From Alphaproteobacteria bacterium (GTDB lineage: Bacteria; Pseudomonadota; Alphaproteobacteria; CAAGCB01; CAG-977), in contig JAJXEL010000012.1 of assembly GCA_021639925.1 (NCBI GenBank), positions 1-26,686 on the forward strand: 26,686 nt of DNA. Direction: 5' to 3'. Shown here in pieces: positions 24,984 through 26,686 of this stretch (positions are counted from its first letter, which is position 1; every line of letters starts with the position of its first letter). The notes below the pieces were generated by a model. The model was given only the letters and a program-made list of their open reading frames with translations. It was not told where the DNA came from and ran no database searches. The position numbers and the translations under genes were made by a program.

Positions 24984-25328
24984 TTACCTTTCCAGGCCTT
25001 TTATTCTGGAAATTCTCTGATAACCGATTTTTTTTCCGGGTTTTGCGGGCTGCGCCGCCGGTTCGCCGCCGCGGCCGAAACCGACTGCCGTTTCCCTGCC
25101 GGACGGACCGTTTTTAATCAGCTCGCCTTCGCGTCCGAAGCCGATGGCCCGCCGCATTCCCAGCTGTTCCAGTAAAATGTTTTCAGGAGACTTTGAAATA
25201 AATTCCCCTTCGCGGTTAAAACCGATCGCGCGGCGTTTTTCACCCGCCTGCGCCGCCTGCGCGCCGCTGGGCATCAAGTCGCATAAAGGGTATGTCCCTA
25301 GACAAAATTCCGTTACAGACTTCACCAT
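24984..25328 (-). CDS. Small repeat protein of unknown function
   Basis: A 114-aa protein I do not recognise. The ATG at 25328 is supported by AGGAG at 7-nt spacing and by a strong promoter upstream, so the longer in-frame extension to 25535 is rejected. The N-terminus has two cysteines (C9, C16). Then come three copies of a short motif, RAIGFNREGEF (33-43), RAIGFGREGEL (60-70) and TAVGFGRGGEP (80-90), with a possible fourth degenerate copy, KKIGYQR (99-105). There is no signal peptide or membrane segment, and the C-terminus is basic. It lies between the rlu and rsmD genes, transcribed against them, and is apparently an insertion in an otherwise standard neighbourhood. Confidence 0.72.
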   Translation of the reverse strand: MVKSVTEFCLGTYPLCDLMPSGAQAAQAGEKRRAIGFNREGEFISKSPENILLEQLGMRRAIGFGREGELIKNGPSGRETAVGFGRGGEPAAQPAKPGKKIGYQRISRIKGLER

Positions 25329-25350
25329 GGAAAGCTCCTGTCGCCAAAAG

Positions 25351-25369
25351 GTATTTTTGACAAAAATAC
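25351..25369. promoter_or_regulatory. Palindromic operator-like site
   Basis: A near-perfect dyad GTATTTTT-GAC-AAAAATAC, 8-bp arms around a 3-nt centre, overlapping the -10 of the 114-aa gene. A second, larger inverted repeat, TTGACAAAAA (25357-25366) and TTTTTGTCAA (25382-25391), shares bases with it. A repressor bound here would block the 114-aa gene promoter and could affect rsmD. Confidence 0.55.
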
Positions 25370-25391
25370 TTGCTTTTGTCTTTTTTGTCAA
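25363..25391 (-). promoter_or_regulatory. Strong promoter for the 114-aa repeat protein
   Basis: Minus-strand TTGACA (25386-25391), a 17-nt spacer, TATTTT (25363-25368): perfect -35 and 5-of-6 -10. The predicted start is near 25356, about 28 nt before the ATG. Confidence 0.72.
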
Positions 25392-25419
25392 ATAAAAAAG
25401 GAAAGAAAGGACTGAAAGA

Positions 25420-25977
25420 ATGCGGATTATTGCCGGAAAATACCGGGCCAGGAAATTAACGGCCCCTGACGGAATGACGACTCGGCCGACGTCGGACAGG
25501 GCGCGCGAAGCTGTTTTTAACGTTTTGGATTCCAAGCTGCGTAAAAACGGTTCCGGCTGGAACGATTTAACCGTTCTGGACGTTTTCGCGGGAACCGGAG
25601 CACTGGGGCTGGAGGCTTTGTCCCGCGGAGCAAAAGCTTTGTTCGCTGCGGAAAAAGATCCGGCCGCCGTGCGGTGTTTTTACCAAAATGCCGATCCGTT
25701 TATCAAAGACGGTTTTTCCGTTTGTTTGTTCGCGGACGCGTTAAATCCTCCTGTCGGCGAAAAACCGGCCGGTTTGGTGTTTATGGATCCGCCGTATAAT
25801 AAAGGCCTGGTCGCGCCGTCTTTGGATATTTTAACCCGGAAAGGCTGGATTGACCGCCGGACTTTGTGCGTTATTGAAATAGCATGCGGTGAAAAAAATG
25901 TTCTGCCGGCCGCTTTTGAAATATTGGACCGCCGCGTTTACGGCAAAGCGGAAATTTTGTTTGCCGGGCTTAAATAA
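25420..25977 (+). CDS. rsmD: 16S rRNA m2G966 methyltransferase RsmD
   Basis: SAM-dependent methylation of G966 in 16S rRNA. The 185-aa length is standard. The N-terminus MRIIAGKYRARKL with RPTSDRAREAVFNVL is the family signature. The SAM loop is LDVFAGTGALGLEALSRGA (residues 53-71), the acidic end is AAEKD, and the catalytic motif DPPY is at 123-126. The A/G-rich leader (GAAAGGAC) serves as ribosome-binding site. It is divergent from the 114-aa gene. Its last 8 nt overlap the end of the convergent LuxR-type gene. Confidence 0.95.
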   Translation: MRIIAGKYRARKLTAPDGMTTRPTSDRAREAVFNVLDSKLRKNGSGWNDLTVLDVFAGTGALGLEALSRGAKALFAAEKDPAAVRCFYQNADPFIKDGFSVCLFADALNPPVGEKPAGLVFMDPPYNKGLVAPSLDILTRKGWIDRRTLCVIEIACGEKNVLPAAFEILDRRVYGKAEILFAGLK

Positions 25978-26599
25978 ATCCCAGCTGCTGGGCGATTAAG
26001 ACGGCTTTTGTTCTGTTTTCGGCCTGTAAACGGGTCAACAGCGAATTAATGTGCAGCTTAACCGTGGATTCGGAAATGTTCATTCTCAGCGCGATTGTAT
26101 GGTTGGAACAGCCTTCGCCCAGATGTTTCAGCGTTTCGATTTGGCGCGACGTCAGTTTGTATTTTTTCTGAAACGATTCTTTTTTGCCGGGTTTGTAACG
26201 TTCGGGCAGGCTTTCTAAAATCTGCGCCGGCAGATACGGTATGCCGTCCAAAATCAAACGCAGCACATGCGTGTTCAGCGATTCCGGGCTTTTTTTGCAC
26301 AAATAGCCGCTGATGCCAAAGGCAAAAAGGCTGAGAATGTTTTTGTCGCTGTTTGACATTAAAACGATTTTTGCGGGCGACATTAAATTTAACAGTTCCG
26401 TGATTCTTTCCTTGCGCGGCGAAACGACCAGCTCTTTTTCAATAAACAGAAAGTCTGTTGTTTTTTGTTGTTTAACAAATAAAAGCAATTCTTCAAAACC
26501 GGAAAATTCATTAATATCCGTCACGTTATTGAACGTGCGAAGAACGGTAATCAGCTGTTTTTTAAATTTCGAATCTTTGCCTGCAATTAATATTTTCAT
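25970..26599 (-). CDS. LuxR/NarL-type regulator with degenerate receiver
   Basis: A 209-aa protein with an N-terminal receiver-like domain (1-120) and a C-terminal LuxR helix-turn-helix (149-205: LTSRQIETLKHLGEGCSNHT, IALRMNISESTVKLHINSLL). In the receiver the phosphoacceptor aspartate is replaced by glutamate (E54 in DFLFIEKEL), and the acidic pair near residue 7 reads GKD. The conserved serine (LMSNSD) and lysine (GYLCKK, K102) remain. It would therefore bind DNA without normal phosphorylation, perhaps in a fixed state. No partner kinase is in view. The start ATG at 26599 has only a weak AAAGAG ribosome-binding site. The target is unknown. Confidence 0.85.
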   Translation of the reverse strand: MKILIAGKDSKFKKQLITVLRTFNNVTDINEFSGFEELLLFVKQQKTTDFLFIEKELVVSPRKERITELLNLMSPAKIVLMSNSDKNILSLFAFGISGYLCKKSPESLNTHVLRLILDGIPYLPAQILESLPERYKPGKKESFQKKYKLTSRQIETLKHLGEGCSNHTIALRMNISESTVKLHINSLLTRLQAENRTKAVLIAQQLGFI

Positions 26600-26686
26600 A
26601 GCTCTTTGCCCTATTTTTCTAAAACTTTAGTCGATTTTTTCGATAAGTCAAGGAGATAGAGTTTTATCAAAAATACTGTAAAATAT

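Noticed and set aside
25329..25535. N-terminal extension of the 114-aa repeat protein
   Set aside because: It covers the promoter and overlaps rsmD; the ATG at 25328 has an excellent ribosome-binding site.

Overview
The window looks like chromosome of an uncultured, probably host-associated alphaproteobacterium of intermediate GC. The clues are a ChpT-type (DUF2328) histidine phosphotransferase, the tadA / rluB-type pseudouridine synthase / rsmD neighbourhood, and an AsmA-family giant protein, all in a plain gram-negative envelope context. The lineage is inferred from gene content only; there is no rRNA or tRNA here. I see no insertion sequence, prophage, CRISPR array or plasmid feature.

Layout. 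(1) 1-4.6 kb, minus strand: a compact nucleoside-salvage operon in transcription order cdd, punA, deoC, deoA, deoB. It takes cytidine/deoxycytidine and purine or pyrimidine deoxynucleosides to free bases plus acetaldehyde and glyceraldehyde-3-phosphate. A divergent upp (uracil to UMP) starts at 4779 from a good promoter. (2) 5.5-10.3 kb, plus strand: an AsmA-like inner-membrane-anchored protein whose reading frame is cut by a single in-frame TAG (8828-8830) and then continues without interruption into an alanine/glutamate/lysine-rich coiled coil, followed by an LpoB-like lipoprotein. (3) 10.3-11.2 kb, minus strand: a type IV pilin-like gene and a small upstream gene. (4) 11.3-14.6 kb, plus strand: a two-gene signalling unit of a ChpT-like phosphotransferase and an 868-aa CheA/CheW-like protein whose Hpt-like N-terminus has no histidine. 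(5) 14.6-17.0 kb, minus strand: a DUF3015 protein and a DUF4105 (Lnb-type) enzyme with a C-terminal barrel-like domain. (6) 17.1-19.2 kb, plus strand: a DUF2157 / GDYXXLXY membrane pair, then a structured RNA with a strong terminator, then a small HTH protein. (7) 19.3-22.9 kb, minus strand: a tightly overlapping tadA-xseA-M23 peptidase-unknown operon. (8) 23.0-26.6 kb: an SLT-domain protein and RluB-type synthase, a small repeat protein transcribed divergently from rsmD across a palindromic operator-like site, and a LuxR-type regulator with a degenerate receiver.

Most worth a second look: the amber codon inside a continuous 1432-codon frame, together with the absence of TAG as a terminator in all 26 other genes (17 TAA, 9 TGA); the ChpT-like/CheA-like pair; the structured RNA at about 18769-18961, whose three-way junction shares bases with its terminator; and the 114-aa repeat protein with its operator-like palindrome. 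Several genes were assigned internal starts because a Shine-Dalgarno sequence supports them better than the longest frame.
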